Virus record (IMG/VR): IMGVR_UViG_3300030105_001581
Span: 1-60,113 of that record
Strand: one strand, 5' to 3'
DNA length: 60,113 nucleotides
Source of the DNA: a virus
The first letter of the stretch is position 1. The number at the start of each line of letters is the position of its first letter. The notes under the pieces are model-generated. The model was not told where the DNA came from. It did no database searches and saw nothing but the letters and a program-made list of their open reading frames with translations. Of the stretch, positions 28,701-37,520 are shown in pieces. A program made the position numbers and the translations under genes.

Positions 28701-31700
28701 CTATTTCTGCTTTAGTTTTTGGAGCTTTAACAGCTTTAGGATTTATTTGTGATCTATATCTTTTCATCACCTGATACTCATCTTCTGTTATTTGACTTGC
28801 ATCAAGCATCTTTTTTATAGTAGCACTATAATCTAATTTACCTTTCTTATCTTTAACCTTAAGATTTGTGTCATTAAATCTTTCTGTTAAATCAATTACC
28901 ATTGAAAGATCTTCGTCTAATTGTTTTAAAACCTCTTCTGTTTGCTTAGTAACTTCTGTAATAGAATCTAACGTAAGAACTGCTTTCCCTTTGCTAAACA
29001 TTTCAACTAAAGAAATGTATTTTTTAAATACAGATTCGGGAATTAAAGAAGGGTTTACCGTAAACAATCTTTTTAATTGAGGAACTAACGCATCAGCCTT
29101 CCCTATTTTTACACCAGCATTCTTCTTAGCTTTTGCTTTTTTGCTTCTAGCCATAGCAACTTGACCAGCATATTCTTTATTAGCAAAAACTCTAGACATA
29201 TAATTTAAAAAACTGTCTCTTGATGCAGGACTAAACATGGTGACATTTGAAAATCTAGACATCACATCAGTCATTTGTTTAGTCGTAACCACTCCTTTTC
29301 TTACCAAAGCTCTCACTTCTTTAGCCAGAAGCTTACTAGCTTTTTTATATGCAGACTCTGGAGTGGCAGAGGTTCTTTGAATCTCTTCTAACACCTCTGA
29401 TGATTGTCTTTTCTGTTCATTAGTTATTTGCTGAAGATCAGAAATGTTTCCTAGTATTGTTTTAGAGGTGATGGGACCTCTTGTTGGGTCTATCCCAAGC
29501 ACAGTACTTATATTCCTAGGTGTTGCTTTTAGTCCAGTAAGTTTTTCAAACTTATTCTGTAGACTAACCAAACTAATACTGTCAAGAGATGTTCTTGAGG
29601 CTAATTTTAAATCCTCTGGTGTAGGGTAATTATTAACAAACTCTATTATTTCTTCTCTTGTAAACCCAAGAGCTCCATCCGCCACATTGATGCCTCCCTT
29701 TTCTTTTGTTCGTATCCATCTGCTGCTTACGGTTTCTTCCCACGGAAGACCCGTTGCTTCCTGCCAGCTTTCAGGTGTAAATGCAAGCCCTGATATTGCA
29801 AATAATCCTTGATCTTGAGTTTCTATTTTGTCAGCAGTATCTTTAGATTCTTTTAATCTATTTTTCTCAACCTTAATAGCTTCAGCAACTTCTCTTACGT
29901 TTTCGCTTTCATCAGCTATTAAATCAGTGGCTTGTTCTGGAGTAATTCCTTCTGAAAATTCAACCACTTTCCCTTGATCAACATCTATGAATGACTCTAA
30001 GTAAATTTTTTCAGCTTTTTTACGAGCTTGAATAGACACAGGCTTTCCTGTTTTTATATTTATTACAGACTTAATCTTACCATCATCGGTAAAATTAATC
30101 TGAATATTACTAGGTTTATTTTTATTACCCGGAACTATGTATGGACTATCGGGAGAAGGCGTAAAAGCAACAATGTCAATCTCCTCTACGACCTCTTTTG
30201 TTTCTGAAACATCAGATTTCTTTTCTTCAATACTTGGCTTAGCATCAGCAGTGATTTCTTGAACACTTGATGAAGCATCATTTACTTGGTTTTTATACTT
30301 AAGAGTTACTTGCGCGCTCCCCGAAACACCAAGCCCTTTAATTTTATTTTGTTCAATAGCACTTAAATCTCTTTTTACATCTGCTATGGCAGCGACATTA
30401 AACGGAGCAGTGGGCTCTTCCATTTTTCTAGTAGCTGCAATAAGAGTGGCTTCATCTGAGCTTGGATCTGCTAATGCTTTCTCAGCGGCTTCTGTCTCAT
30501 TTATTCTAATACCTTCGCTAGTTTTAATGGTTTTATTATTGACAAATTTATTGCGCTTGGTTTCATCTTCAATTTTATTTGCTAATACTTTATCTTCTTC
30601 GCTTAGTAATTCAAATCGCTCCTTATTGTAATCACGCCCAGGAGATTCCTCGGCAATGTTGCTATCTAAAACTTCAACGCTAGCGTCTACAGAAGGCTCT
30701 TGTAAAGCTTTCATTTGTTCCTTAAGCAATGCTGATTTTTGTTTTGCTGCTTCCGTTTTGTTTCCTTCCAGATCATTTAAAGATAACTGAAGATCTGTTA
30801 AAGCTTCTAGAGTAGTTTTGTTTAAGTCAGAATCTCCTTTTAATATGTCTCTCTGAGTACTAAGTCTAATCTTTTTATCCTGAAGTCTTCCGTCTCGTCC
30901 TTCGTAGTCATTAGTTATTTTAATTTTAGATGCTACCAACTGATCAAGAGTCATTGTTTCTATGAGCTCATCTATTTTTTCCGCTGTTACTTTTTCTCCG
31001 TTAACTTTATAAGAAGGAGCGCTAAATCTTGTAGATATAATATCCTTTACTCCACCAGGCATTTCCGCTAAACCTTCAAGAACTATTTCCGAAATATCCA
31101 TTTCTTGATCTGCTGCCAATCGACCCGCTACCTCTCCTACGGATCCCCCAAATCCTTCAACCACTCCTGCTGTAGCTACAGCGCCTGTAGTTCTAGCTTG
31201 ACTTGCTGCTCGAGCAGCTTGTTTACCGCCTTTGCTTAAAACTTTACCAGCTATTTTACCTCCAAGTTTACCGGTAAACGCATCTATAGCTCCTATGGTT
31301 AAACCACGGGCTACAGCTTTATTTCTAATGTCCGCAAACTTTTCGGGATCATTTAATAGTTCTGTAATTTTTTCTGAATCTAATTCTTCACCTTCAGCAG
31401 CTTCTGTTAATAGCTCTGAAAATGTAGATCCCATTTCTAATACTGACCCTGCAGCTGCAAAAGCATAAGGAAGGGCTGATGCTCCACCAGCAATTGCGCC
31501 AGGAAGAGCTCCTATTCCTCCAGCCGCGACTCCTCCTAATGCGCCAGTTGAAGCTCCTGTTCCTAGTGTTGCTGCAGCTGCGGCAAGTGAATCGGAATTA
31601 CTAGCCATAGCTGTCATTGAGCTAACAAAAAGTTCGGGGACAATAGTAAGTCCTGACTTTAAAAGACCTAACACAACTCCTTTAAATGATTTGCCATTTT

Positions 31701-32259
31701 CTTCGTATATTTTCATATACTCTTGCATCTCTTTAGATTGGCCGTAAGTTTGAGTTTTTTTATTAGATTCTATAAAGCTCTCAATGTCTTCTTGAGTAGC
31801 CATAGATCCGGATATCAATAGATCAGAAGCATTTTCAGCAGCTACTCCTTGATAGTATCCTGAGGCTACGCTTCGCGCCATATCGTCAGCAAAGTCTCCC
31901 ATCCCTAAAGGAACTACAAAATCTAAACCTCGCAGTACATCTCCAAATGTTCCTTGAAAATAATCTTTCTCTCCAGAAGTATCATAAATTGCTCCTGAGT
32001 CTGGCGAAACCAAAGAACCATCCGCCGATACGGAATCCATATTGATTTCGTTTTTTTGATCTTTTTTTTTTAAAGGATCAGCCCATGCATTTGAAAAGTC
32101 TTCTACAGTGCTTGATTCAAAAAGTCCGTCTTCTTTCCCTAAGTCAAATAGCTGTTGTTGTTGAGATACATTCGCCGCTTTAAAAGATTCAAAAGTGGTG
32201 GCTTCGGTAATAAGACCTTGTTCTAAGTAAAGATTATATAATTGTTTTATTTTATCCAT
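25723..32259 (-). CDS. Giant internal virion/ejection protein, 2178 aa
   Basis: Largest gene in the window. The N-terminus (DKIKQLYNLYLEQGLITEAT) begins an acidic helical region. Residues about 215-270 are a hydrophobic Ala/Gly segment (LAAAAATLGTGASTGALGG and GAIAGGASALPYAFAAAGSV) suited to membrane insertion. A long helical, charged body follows, then a short DDDDDD run and a basic tail (KSKKTSGGFGRRKSSGRKK). It is the third of three internal-protein genes in the order of T7 gp14-gp15-gp16, so I infer a role in forming the DNA ejection channel. No lytic transglycosylase or RNA polymerase motif is visible. Confidence 0.6.
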   Translation of the reverse strand: MDKIKQLYNLYLEQGLITEATTFESFKAANVSQQQQLFDLGKEDGLFESSTVEDFSNAWADPLKKKDQKNEINMDSVSADGSLVSPDSGAIYDTSGEKDYFQGTFGDVLRGLDFVVPLGMGDFADDMARSVASGYYQGVAAENASDLLISGSMATQEDIESFIESNKKTQTYGQSKEMQEYMKIYEENGKSFKGVVLGLLKSGLTIVPELFVSSMTAMASNSDSLAAAAATLGTGASTGALGGVAAGGIGALPGAIAGGASALPYAFAAAGSVLEMGSTFSELLTEAAEGEELDSEKITELLNDPEKFADIRNKAVARGLTIGAIDAFTGKLGGKIAGKVLSKGGKQAARAASQARTTGAVATAGVVEGFGGSVGEVAGRLAADQEMDISEIVLEGLAEMPGGVKDIISTRFSAPSYKVNGEKVTAEKIDELIETMTLDQLVASKIKITNDYEGRDGRLQDKKIRLSTQRDILKGDSDLNKTTLEALTDLQLSLNDLEGNKTEAAKQKSALLKEQMKALQEPSVDASVEVLDSNIAEESPGRDYNKERFELLSEEDKVLANKIEDETKRNKFVNNKTIKTSEGIRINETEAAEKALADPSSDEATLIAATRKMEEPTAPFNVAAIADVKRDLSAIEQNKIKGLGVSGSAQVTLKYKNQVNDASSSVQEITADAKPSIEEKKSDVSETKEVVEEIDIVAFTPSPDSPYIVPGNKNKPSNIQINFTDDGKIKSVINIKTGKPVSIQARKKAEKIYLESFIDVDQGKVVEFSEGITPEQATDLIADESENVREVAEAIKVEKNRLKESKDTADKIETQDQGLFAISGLAFTPESWQEATGLPWEETVSSRWIRTKEKGGINVADGALGFTREEIIEFVNNYPTPEDLKLASRTSLDSISLVSLQNKFEKLTGLKATPRNISTVLGIDPTRGPITSKTILGNISDLQQITNEQKRQSSEVLEEIQRTSATPESAYKKASKLLAKEVRALVRKGVVTTKQMTDVMSRFSNVTMFSPASRDSFLNYMSRVFANKEYAGQVAMARSKKAKAKKNAGVKIGKADALVPQLKRLFTVNPSLIPESVFKKYISLVEMFSKGKAVLTLDSITEVTKQTEEVLKQLDEDLSMVIDLTERFNDTNLKVKDKKGKLDYSATIKKMLDASQITEDEYQVMKRYRSQINPKAVKAPKTKAEIEVDRKKLVKAIKSSEALKISQLPSRDEQNLANKFEELINSPAIETLSVQELENVLRLIDNINNGYLPHLTQINSEKLNSINFGKSLSDAIQQAKPLKFSGMYSRIKSIIKRNSTRKGGLQELIRRNPLFYIDNVFGDFKTKTIFDSLFGQAAEALASFTFDFKVVENAIEKASNKVFKSLGSDSNKFLMSTYKQMVYMIENEFRSNPGNPQVNSVVGFLKSTIAAIDEGNTRYGDQEADMLQEILSTYTDKPGDILIGISTSGNFNLDGLYESFNKAEKESIDAIYKINRDNAEKAAYTATIIRGVEFNPLNNYVHLNVLPDSKASSVMGDASIIDAYNNALMPSTKAKSLIERTGDVSALNFDVYASASRGSKYVLMDYHLTEPIRTGRKTLNQARKNLKESGPDNRMPSKQRDILNAIESAYNEAVENLLINSFGESSIADAILNYLQKTGYRSILAGGGRFVAESASNISFALLVDPNGFIAGAKLSGVISDQGASILNNLSSKQTTRLFGEGLNTRYIDTSIISQRTGATGGKAVSKTENFLLKVWDKSGQKWVKGVETTADYLISTPDKAVMRPLWFGAFENRFKELAGKKPDFDKIADNDQTYMEANKDFLAEAKDLADRRSVMAGATDNAFMGMLKGTSKPNQSLALKAFNTFNNFMTRFLIFEYITARTGVMSLIGKGELTKTQGAALIGGVTSRMVLYTLIGQMLAEGMTSLFDDDDDDFNLTPDEDGMKSPEKMLGQAFASSFTSLLFGRDFGNATKSIINLGVEEFNESQLEFLRDGDYDPYKDALQYTIIPKSESGKGTDLGALLKRLAGPYGPILGTSDLLIQALTEGEKKSESARERQQMENYVRLPLELLGNLGFVPVYKDIRKIVLDQLYGDLSRAKKQSKDKRKVKKEMLQGYDSESDMKRYDLDLWERTYGSESEGYDERKALKEIKKAQRKIKQEQKDELYNYTPKSKKTSGGFGRRKSSGRKKKSKGFGRDD

Positions 32260-34276
32260 CGTTTAGTATATTATCTCCCCGCTTCTTTCCTTTAGATGTG
32301 CTAGGGTCAACTTCAAAATTTAATTTTTCTTGTAATTTTAATTTTCCAATACCTAATTTAAGAAAGTCTTTTAATTTTTGTTTTTCCTTTCTGCTTCCGC
32401 TAATGGTAAAATTGTTTGTGTCAATAATTATTGTTTCATTAATCCCTGGGATACGCACTAATACTCTATTATTCAAGCCATCAGTGTCTTTGGCTATTAC
32501 TCCTATATCTTTAAATTGTTCATTTATGGCTTCTGCTAATTCTTCGTCTTGAAAATTACCTGCTTCAAAATAATTTAACTTCTCACTTTCGAGAATGTTG
32601 TCAAGATATTTATTAGTCGCTATATCAAATGTTTGTTGTTTAGGTGCTTCAGTAATATCTGCAGCTGAACCAGCTGATACATTAGATAATGTTTCGTTCA
32701 ACACAAATTGTCCATCGGAATTTTTAGCGTTTACTATCTTAGTAAATTCTCGTTTTTTAGCCTCATCCGAACCAATCAATAAGTTACCAGCAGAAAGAAT
32801 GAAATCTCTTTGATTTTTAATTTCAGGAATTAATTTCTGATTATCTGGTCCTTCGGGTTGGCTCTCATCAAAGTTTGTATTTTCTATCATGCTAAACCTT
32901 GTATTATCTGGTCCTTCAGCTATAGCCGGATTAAATTTTGGATTTTCTATTCCAAATACAACAGGTCTTTTGACAGTGGTTCCATTCTCGTCCGTATAAG
33001 TTACCGAAATCCCACCCGGTATTCTCTCTACTAAAGATACTGAAGGATTAATATCTCTAAAGTATTCCGTTGCCGCCTTAACATTAACCTGATCTCCTGA
33101 ATATAGGTCAGCCATGGTGCGCACTTGCACATTCATAGCGTCTGATTTTTCATTCTGTAAATCAGCAAGTTCTTGTCTTTTTAATCCAAGCATTGCGTTT
33201 TGATACTTAGTCATTAAGTTAGGGTTAACAGTCTCTTTAATATCTAGCTTAGCTTTAATTTGAGCCAATACTCCCTTATGAGCCACATCTTTTAACTCTT
33301 CATTAATTTGAGGCGTTTGTACGCCGTTAACTGTATTAACTAAAAAAGATTTTTCAGGCTTTTTATTAATAATTTCTCCGGTTTCTAAATTAGTAAACCC
33401 TGATCCATTTTCATTTTCAGCAATTGGAACATAGCCCAAAGTATCAAAAAGCATACTTCCGTAAGCTGCATTTGAACCAAAGGAAAGTTTAATCTGAGAC
33501 ATAATTGCATTACCGTCAGCAGTCAATTCTTTACCTTCAAACATTCTTCTATAGGAATCTTCTTTTGTTCCTACATTCCCTAACATATCGGCTGTTATAA
33601 GTACACCGGCTTCATCAGCCAAAATTTTCGCATTAGAATTTGATTGATATCTAAGATCATTTTGTTCAATAATTCGTTCAGCGGCTGAAATCCCCATTAT
33701 AGAATGAGCTTGATTTCCTATCATGACAGTACCGTCTCCTTTTTTATCTGTAACTACGGCTAGAAAAGATTCTCTTGTTTCTGGATCTACATAATACTTA
33801 GTATTGCCGGGATCAGCAAACCTTTCAACCATTTGTTTGTATACGGCATTTAGTCCTGAAGCTTGAATAATCCCATTTTCATCAGGCTTCAAAGAATCTA
33901 ACTGTTGTTGACGGGTATCTTGATATTTTTTTGAAAGTTGAAACATTCTTTCAGTCCCTCCTTGCGCGGTATTAATTCTGGAAGTATATTGTTGTAGCGT
34001 AAGATCTCCACTTTTAAGCATTGCCAAATCTTCTCTTGCCATTGCTTCTTGCTGCGCTGCATAGCTTGCTATATTTTCATTTTCTAATACATCTGGACCC
34101 TGAGGCTTGTTTGATATAGCTTCTAATCTTTCTACAGCAGCATCTTCTACGTCTTTTCTTTTATCGTCCCGCTCTCCTTTAACTCTAGATATCTCATCAG
34201 TAATTCCCTTAGTTACTGTTCCCCAGTCAACCTGGTCTTGACCCTCTCGAGACTTATACTTGTAATATGTAGCCAT
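32252..34276 (-). CDS. Internal virion protein, 674 aa
   Basis: Starts MATYYKYKSREGQDQVDWGT. Almost entirely polar and helical with coiled-coil-like parts (AQQEAMAREDLAMLKSGDL), no signal peptide and no membrane helix. Positioned between the small Ala-rich protein and the giant ejection protein, as T7 gp15 is between gp14 and gp16; its end overlaps the giant gene by 8 bases. Role in the internal core is inferred from size, composition and order only. Confidence 0.55.
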   Translation of the reverse strand: MATYYKYKSREGQDQVDWGTVTKGITDEISRVKGERDDKRKDVEDAAVERLEAISNKPQGPDVLENENIASYAAQQEAMAREDLAMLKSGDLTLQQYTSRINTAQGGTERMFQLSKKYQDTRQQQLDSLKPDENGIIQASGLNAVYKQMVERFADPGNTKYYVDPETRESFLAVVTDKKGDGTVMIGNQAHSIMGISAAERIIEQNDLRYQSNSNAKILADEAGVLITADMLGNVGTKEDSYRRMFEGKELTADGNAIMSQIKLSFGSNAAYGSMLFDTLGYVPIAENENGSGFTNLETGEIINKKPEKSFLVNTVNGVQTPQINEELKDVAHKGVLAQIKAKLDIKETVNPNLMTKYQNAMLGLKRQELADLQNEKSDAMNVQVRTMADLYSGDQVNVKAATEYFRDINPSVSLVERIPGGISVTYTDENGTTVKRPVVFGIENPKFNPAIAEGPDNTRFSMIENTNFDESQPEGPDNQKLIPEIKNQRDFILSAGNLLIGSDEAKKREFTKIVNAKNSDGQFVLNETLSNVSAGSAADITEAPKQQTFDIATNKYLDNILESEKLNYFEAGNFQDEELAEAINEQFKDIGVIAKDTDGLNNRVLVRIPGINETIIIDTNNFTISGSRKEKQKLKDFLKLGIGKLKLQEKLNFEVDPSTSKGKKRGDNILNDG

Positions 34277-34298
34277 TATTTATATGCTTTTATTATAA

Positions 34299-35003
34299 TC
34301 ATCCACCAAAACCTCCCATACCACCCATTGCTTCTTCTGTGTTTGCCGTTTGAGATGGGTCATCATCAGGTGAAAATATACTTGAATATAGATCGTTAAA
34401 TTTAGCTCCTACACTCGAAAGTAAACCTCCTAATTTAGTGTCTCCTAATTTTTTAGGATCTTTTAATTTTTTCTGAGAGCTCATTAGTCCTGTAACTGCA
34501 CTTCCTATTCCTTTAACTCCTGCAGTAATTGCATTGGCTCTATTAATACCAGCCTCTTTAGCAGCTATCTGAGCTCCTGCCGACTCTTCTAAATCTAATT
34601 TTATCCTTTCTTCGCCAAGGCGTGACTCTTCTTTAGCAACAGTCTGTTCTAGCTTTTCAAGACTATTAATCTGTCTGTTAGTAATATTTTGCTCGTTTTT
34701 TTGCATTCCCAGCATAACTTGTCCAGCGATTGCTCCAGCTCCACGTTCTCCTTCTTGACCTGCCTCCACTAGCCTCTCACCTACTCCCGCCAAAGAATCA
34801 CGCTCTTGCTGAAAAGACTTAAGGTTGATGTCTAGTCCTTCATAAAAGTTCTGTTCTAACTTATCTTTAGCTGCTTTTGCTGCTTTTTCAGCATCATCTT
34901 GCGCTTTTCTTTGTAGCTCCCCTTGCTTAGCAGCTTGAGAAAAGTTCTGTACTGCGCCTGCCACCGCTAGTCCTGTTGATACAATTGCTGTTACTGCTGC
35001 CAT
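34299..35003 (-). CDS. T7 gp14-like internal virion protein, 234 aa
   Basis: Starts MAAVTAIVSTGLAVAGAVQN, a hydrophobic Ala/Val/Gly N-terminus, then FSQAAKQGELQRKAQDDAEK and long Ala/Lys/Gln helices, and a second Gly/Ala segment around TAGVKGIGSAVTGLMSSQKK. The C-terminus ends in GGMGGFGG. This Ala-rich N-terminus plus coiled coil is typical of the small internal core protein of podoviruses. First of the three internal-core genes. Assignment by composition and position. Confidence 0.6.
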   Translation of the reverse strand: MAAVTAIVSTGLAVAGAVQNFSQAAKQGELQRKAQDDAEKAAKAAKDKLEQNFYEGLDINLKSFQQERDSLAGVGERLVEAGQEGERGAGAIAGQVMLGMQKNEQNITNRQINSLEKLEQTVAKEESRLGEERIKLDLEESAGAQIAAKEAGINRANAITAGVKGIGSAVTGLMSSQKKLKDPKKLGDTKLGGLLSSVGAKFNDLYSSIFSPDDDPSQTANTEEAMGGMGGFGG

Positions 35004-35004
35004 A

Positions 35005-35415
35005 TTATAATTTTTTTATCATTTCTTGTGAATAACTGTCTGCTGATATATATCCAAGGTCCTCATATGTTTTAATTAGACTTTTACTTTTAAGCAGTGC
35101 ATAGCAGAACTTGTTCCCGCTAGTCTTACATGTGTCTGTTAATGTTTTAATAAGCAAACTTAAAGCTTGTTGACGCTGTGGCTTTTTACTATAATTTCTA
35201 CTAGAAATAATCCAATCCACCCAGGCAACTTTTGAATTTGTCATATATACAAAACCTGCACATACAGGTATATCATTATCTAAAACCATTATACCTCCCT
35301 TACCATTGTCAGGCAGGAAGTCTTGCAGAGGTGGATTCCATTTCCAGTCTTTCCACCAGCCCACGAGTATTGCGTCGTAGTCTGTTTCTACTAATGGTCT
35401 TATGTTAAAACTCAT
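35005..35415 (-). CDS. GNAT-family acetyltransferase, 136 aa
   Basis: N-acetyltransferase fold: FNIRPLVETDYDAILVGWW (beta1-alpha1), a middle strand VCAGFVYMTNSKVAWVDWII, and KPQRQQALSLLIKTLTDTCK where acetyl-CoA normally binds. The Q/R-x-x-G/A motif is degenerate (QRQQA). The C-terminus LIKTYEDLGYISADSYSQEM is the usual last strand-helix of GNATs. Small GNATs of this kind are common in the structural operons of marine phages; substrate unknown, possibly a virion protein. A perfect TATCTTTG lies 8 bases before the start, too close for a normal leader unless transcription is near-leaderless. Confidence 0.7.
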   Translation of the reverse strand: MSFNIRPLVETDYDAILVGWWKDWKWNPPLQDFLPDNGKGGIMVLDNDIPVCAGFVYMTNSKVAWVDWIISSRNYSKKPQRQQALSLLIKTLTDTCKTSGNKFCYALLKSKSLIKTYEDLGYISADSYSQEMIKKL

Positions 35416-35422
35416 TTCTAAA

Positions 35423-35430
35423 CAAAGATA
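35423..35430 (-). promoter_or_regulatory. -7 box TATCTTTG before the acetyltransferase gene
   Basis: Perfect TAnnTTTG on the minus strand, ending 8 bases before the ATG at 35415. No clear TTG is seen at -33. If used, the transcript would be nearly leaderless. Confidence 0.4.
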
Positions 35431-35437
35431 CTAATTT

Positions 35438-36232
35438 TTAAGGATTGCTTTTAACTACTTGAGACTCTACAGCAAACAGCTCTGTTGCTATCGTTGCATT
35501 ATTCTGAAGTATAAATTTCATGTAGTGTCCTAAAAGTCCATGTGACTCAGCCTCTTGATTTTTAATATATAAAATAAAAGAGTCTTGAAGTGTGGGTGCT
35601 GCACCACCAGCCACTGTCGCATCTACCGTAATCCTGTTTATATTATTCACCAGATCTATTTCTATTGCTGTCACCGTTCCCACTAAGGTAGGACCCGTGT
35701 AAGGAGGGTTAACAGAGTACAGGCTGTCTCCTATACTTATTATATTTCCTATGTTTATAGTAGTAGCAAAATTTATAATAGGAGTATTAGCAGTTCCTGT
35801 TACAGACAAACTCTGTGATATACCATTCATTGATCTTAGGGCATACTCTGTAAGCGCTGCTGGATCACCTCCGGCACTTCTTATGTATGCAAACCAGTCG
35901 CCTTCTTTTTGAACAAACCACTCTAGGTCAATGAGTCCTGTGTTAGGCAAGTCAGTTTCTAAAGAAGCGGACCATGCGGCATCTGCCTCTAGGTTTATTG
36001 TCTTAAATATTTTATTAACTAAAGGATCTTCGTTAAATACACTAGTAATTCTAGAAAAACTTTGTGTACCATAATAATTGTTTCTTACCGCATTCGTATT
36101 GTGCTGGTATATGTTACCTCCTGAAAAAGAATATAAATAATTATTCATACCAGCCATGTACTCAGGAAGATAAGAATAAAATGAAGGCCACCCCTTAGAG
36201 TTTTCGCTGTATGTTAGAGTATAATCTGGCAT
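35438..36232 (-). CDS. Tail structural protein, 264 aa
   Basis: The motif SENSKGWPSFYSYLPEYM near residue 9, then GMNNYLYSFSGGNIYQHNTN and FKTINLEADAAWSASLETDL recurs in tail proteins of marine and crAss-like podophages. The middle is beta-rich (ITVDATVAGGAAPTLQDSF). The end LGHYMKFILQNNATIATELF resembles a trimer interface. No enzymatic signature. Its place between the glycosyltransferase and the acetyltransferase makes it a possible substrate of either; that is speculative. Confidence 0.55.
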   Translation of the reverse strand: MPDYTLTYSENSKGWPSFYSYLPEYMAGMNNYLYSFSGGNIYQHNTNAVRNNYYGTQSFSRITSVFNEDPLVNKIFKTINLEADAAWSASLETDLPNTGLIDLEWFVQKEGDWFAYIRSAGGDPAALTEYALRSMNGISQSLSVTGTANTPIINFATTINIGNIISIGDSLYSVNPPYTGPTLVGTVTAIEIDLVNNINRITVDATVAGGAAPTLQDSFILYIKNQEAESHGLLGHYMKFILQNNATIATELFAVESQVVKSNP

Positions 36233-36251
36233 AATAAAAAGTTTATTTATA

Positions 36252-36259
36252 CAAATTTA
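36252..36259 (-). promoter_or_regulatory. -7 box TAAATTTG
   Basis: TAAATTTG on the minus strand matches TAnnTTTG, 20 bases before the ATG at 36232, in a 27-base gap after the glycosyltransferase gene. No obvious TTG at -33. Confidence 0.4.
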
Positions 36260-37486
36260 CTAAAAATAACTGACCACTTTATCTCCCCATCCATGCGATG
36301 CGCTATAAGGCCATACAAAGTATCTTAAAGGCTTAGTTCCCTTCATTGATCTAACCACATTAATGTATGAGCCTTCTGCTGATTTGAGGGCCACTATCTC
36401 CTCTTTATTTATGGTATCATAGTATACGACCATTCCGTTATTATCCTCAAACACAAGGGCTGCAAATACGCAATCTTCATACAAGAAGTCATGTTTATTT
36501 ATCCTAACGTGATAGTCTTTTAATTCTATATAAACTGAGTCACCCTCTAACCCTGGCGTAGGTAGATTTTGTTGACACCTATGGGTCATGGTTTGATCCC
36601 TAAACTTTAATCCTGAATATAACTCATACTCTTCTAAAGTTCTTTCATCTCCTAAGCCGTACTTTTTAAAAGTATTTTTATTACAAGGACTGCAAATCTC
36701 TCCATTAATTCCTAGCAGTTGACGAACTCTAGACTTTGACTGATTATCTCTAGCACTCCAATCAGAATTGTCATCCCAATGCCTTGCACGTTTGTCACCA
36801 GTGTAGTCATGCCAAGCAATAGGCTTGTTAGGAACAAACAGGTCATAACCATGCGTGTAAGCCCTTACGGATATTGAAATTTCTTCTCCATTAAAATACA
36901 TTAACGGATCATGAGGTACTTCTTTGCAGAACTTTCCTAGCGTAAAAGCAAAGTGACCTGAGTAAAACCTAGATGGCGTAGGCTCTTGTTGTTTGCCTGC
37001 ACTATAGAGACTAAATATAGGAACGCCTTGATCCCACTTCCTAATAGACATTGCATAACTATTTTCATCTGTACCTTGTGGGTAAGTTTCAGGACTATAC
37101 GCAGGTACACGAGAGGTTAGCAAAGGTTTTTTATGACCTTTTTTTATTAAACTATTTAAGGTATTTATACAATCTTTGTCCCATCCCTTTACAAATCTAT
37201 GATGCGAGTCTATTTGCAGGGTATAGTCCTCTCCGCTATAGTGCTGTTGAATTTCATTACGTGCCCAGCACACACCTTGAGAATCGGTATGAGGTATCTG
37301 AATTACAATAAACCTTCCGTCACTAGCAAACTGATCTAGATTGTCCCATTCATCCTCTTCAGAGTACTGATGAGCTATACATATTTTTAATCTTTCAGGG
37401 TGAGCTGTTTGTTCAATGAGGTCCTTGATGGTAGGTACAAGCTCAGGGTCACGATAGCTAGCTATCTGTACAAATATAGATTTCAT
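36260..37486 (-). CDS. GT-A glycosyltransferase (GlcNAc-transferase-like), 408 aa
   Basis: Sugar transferase. The N-terminus MKSIFVQIASYRDPELVPTI and the metal-binding segment YTLQIDSHHRFVKGWD (Asp93-x-His95 in place of DxD) are the signature of the Skp1-type GlcNAc-transferase family (PF11397). FYSGHFAFTLGKF and DPLMYFNGEEISISVRAYTH with the Glu pair fit the acceptor and catalytic region. Residues about 255-300 look like a small Cys-containing linker, and the last 90 residues (VYIELKDYHVRINKHDFLYE) form a separate beta domain. It lies inside the structural operon, which points to glycosylation of a virion protein or of host surface sugar. Confidence 0.8.
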   Translation of the reverse strand: MKSIFVQIASYRDPELVPTIKDLIEQTAHPERLKICIAHQYSEEDEWDNLDQFASDGRFIVIQIPHTDSQGVCWARNEIQQHYSGEDYTLQIDSHHRFVKGWDKDCINTLNSLIKKGHKKPLLTSRVPAYSPETYPQGTDENSYAMSIRKWDQGVPIFSLYSAGKQQEPTPSRFYSGHFAFTLGKFCKEVPHDPLMYFNGEEISISVRAYTHGYDLFVPNKPIAWHDYTGDKRARHWDDNSDWSARDNQSKSRVRQLLGINGEICSPCNKNTFKKYGLGDERTLEEYELYSGLKFRDQTMTHRCQQNLPTPGLEGDSVYIELKDYHVRINKHDFLYEDCVFAALVFEDNNGMVVYYDTINKEEIVALKSAEGSYINVVRSMKGTKPLRYFVWPYSASHGWGDKVVSYF

Positions 37487-37520
37487 TTAATTTAATTTTA
37501 TATACGAATATACTAAATTA

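Noticed and set aside
25723-32259. N4-like virion RNA polymerase as the identity of the giant protein
   Set aside because: No polymerase motifs are visible; membrane segment and neighbours fit an ejection protein better.
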